From: a virus
Virus record (IMG/VR): IMGVR_UViG_3300046683_000163
Span: 1-39,382 of that record
Direction: 5' to 3' (one strand)
Length of the DNA stretch: 39,382 nt
In this document: piece after piece, positions 39,301 through 39,382 of the stretch
Layout: each line of letters starts with the position of its first letter
How positions within the stretch are numbered: position 1 is the first letter of the stretch
Position numbers and translations under genes: made by a program
The notes under the pieces: generated by a model
What the model was told of the DNA's origin: nothing
Seen by the model: only the letters and a program-made list of their open reading frames with translations
Database searches by the model: none

Positions 39301-39382
39301 GACCTAATCCTGCCTTATTGTTGCCACAATCCTGACACAATGATGAATGGACCTAATTAAAAGTCGATTCAGTTTTTTTCGG
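39301..39382 (-). promoter_or_regulatory. Leader upstream of terS with direct repeats and RBS
   Basis: This is the only sequence ahead of the first late gene in the window. On the minus strand an AGGA (39308-39311) sits 7 nt before the terS ATG and is the likely ribosome binding site. CAGGATT occurs twice (39306-39312 and 39328-39334), 22 bp apart, and ATTAGGTC occurs twice (39301-39308 and 39350-39357). Repeats next to terS are often terminase recognition sites (cos or pac), or they could bind a late regulator. I see no convincing sigma-70 promoter, and the window ends too soon to decide. Confidence 0.35.

Noticed and set aside
1-39382. Gene transfer agent cluster
   Set aside because: The order terS-terL-portal-protease-capsid typical of GTAs is not kept, fibres and glycan genes are abundant, and a large tape measure and endolysin of phage type are present.
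1-39382. Prophage with integration functions inside the window
   Set aside because: No integrase, repressor, attachment-site duplication or host gene is visible; both ends are still within phage late genes, so lytic or temperate life style cannot be decided.

Overview
The window is the late (morphogenesis and lysis) region of a tailed, non-contractile-tailed (siphovirus-type) dsDNA phage or prophage. Every gene I can support lies on the minus strand, so the region reads from about 39,300 down to 1. Genes are packed with 1-56 bp overlaps (ATGA, TGATG, TAATG junctions), which fits one long translationally coupled late operon. No gap without a gene exceeds about 100 bp. I see no tRNA, CRISPR array, insertion sequence, integrase, repressor or replication gene. 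The base composition is GC-rich. Together with the endolysin, proline-rich and fibre types it suggests a phage of an alphaproteobacterium (Bradyrhizobium-like), but that host is an inference.

Layout in transcription order. (1) 39.3-37.2 kb: P27-type small terminase and HK97-type large terminase, preceded by a leader with direct repeats. (2) 37.2-34.0 kb: a 56-aa zinc-ribbon protein, an FkbM methyltransferase, an 86-aa protein, a GT9-like glycosyltransferase, a 36-aa micro-ORF and a DUF5672 protein. (3) 34.0-29.8 kb: a Gp80-like fibre protein, an unknown 160-aa protein and a 1113-aa protein carrying about 32 copies of a ~20-aa Ser/Thr/Gly/Ala repeat. (4) 29.8-26.1 kb: a fused HK97 protease-capsid gene with an internal capsid start, a terminator, a 67-aa protein and the portal. 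(5) 26.15-24.2 kb: a collagen-like protein, an MptE/DUF115-like protein and a fibre-tip protein. (6) 24.2-18.7 kb: three glycosyltransferases, a GT-B-like protein and three SAM methyltransferases, interleaved with four small unknown genes. (7) 18.7-10.3 kb: head-tail connector, head closure, a second MptE-like gene, gp10-like tail completion, tail terminator, major tail protein, gpG/gpGT chaperones with a classic -1 frameshift site, and a tape measure with two EF-hand loops. (8) 10.3-0.2 kb: hub with a lectin-like end, a 293-aa tail protein, a large collagen-containing fibre, two tandem paralogous tail-tip proteins, a proline-rich repeat protein, a terminator, a two-enzyme endolysin and a partial membrane protein.

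The main departure from a textbook siphovirus is the load of about twelve sugar- and methyl-transfer genes threaded through the head, neck and fibre genes in three islands. Capsid also precedes portal, with both about 8-10 kb from the terminase. The simplest joint reading is a phage-encoded system that glycosylates, and probably methylates the glycans of, virion proteins. The 1113-aa repeat protein and the collagen-like fibres are the obvious candidate acceptors. Both GT9-like enzymes carry a C-terminal four-cysteine cluster reminiscent of the iron-finger heptosyltransferases that decorate ~19-aa-repeat autotransporters. This is a hypothesis from gene content and motifs only.
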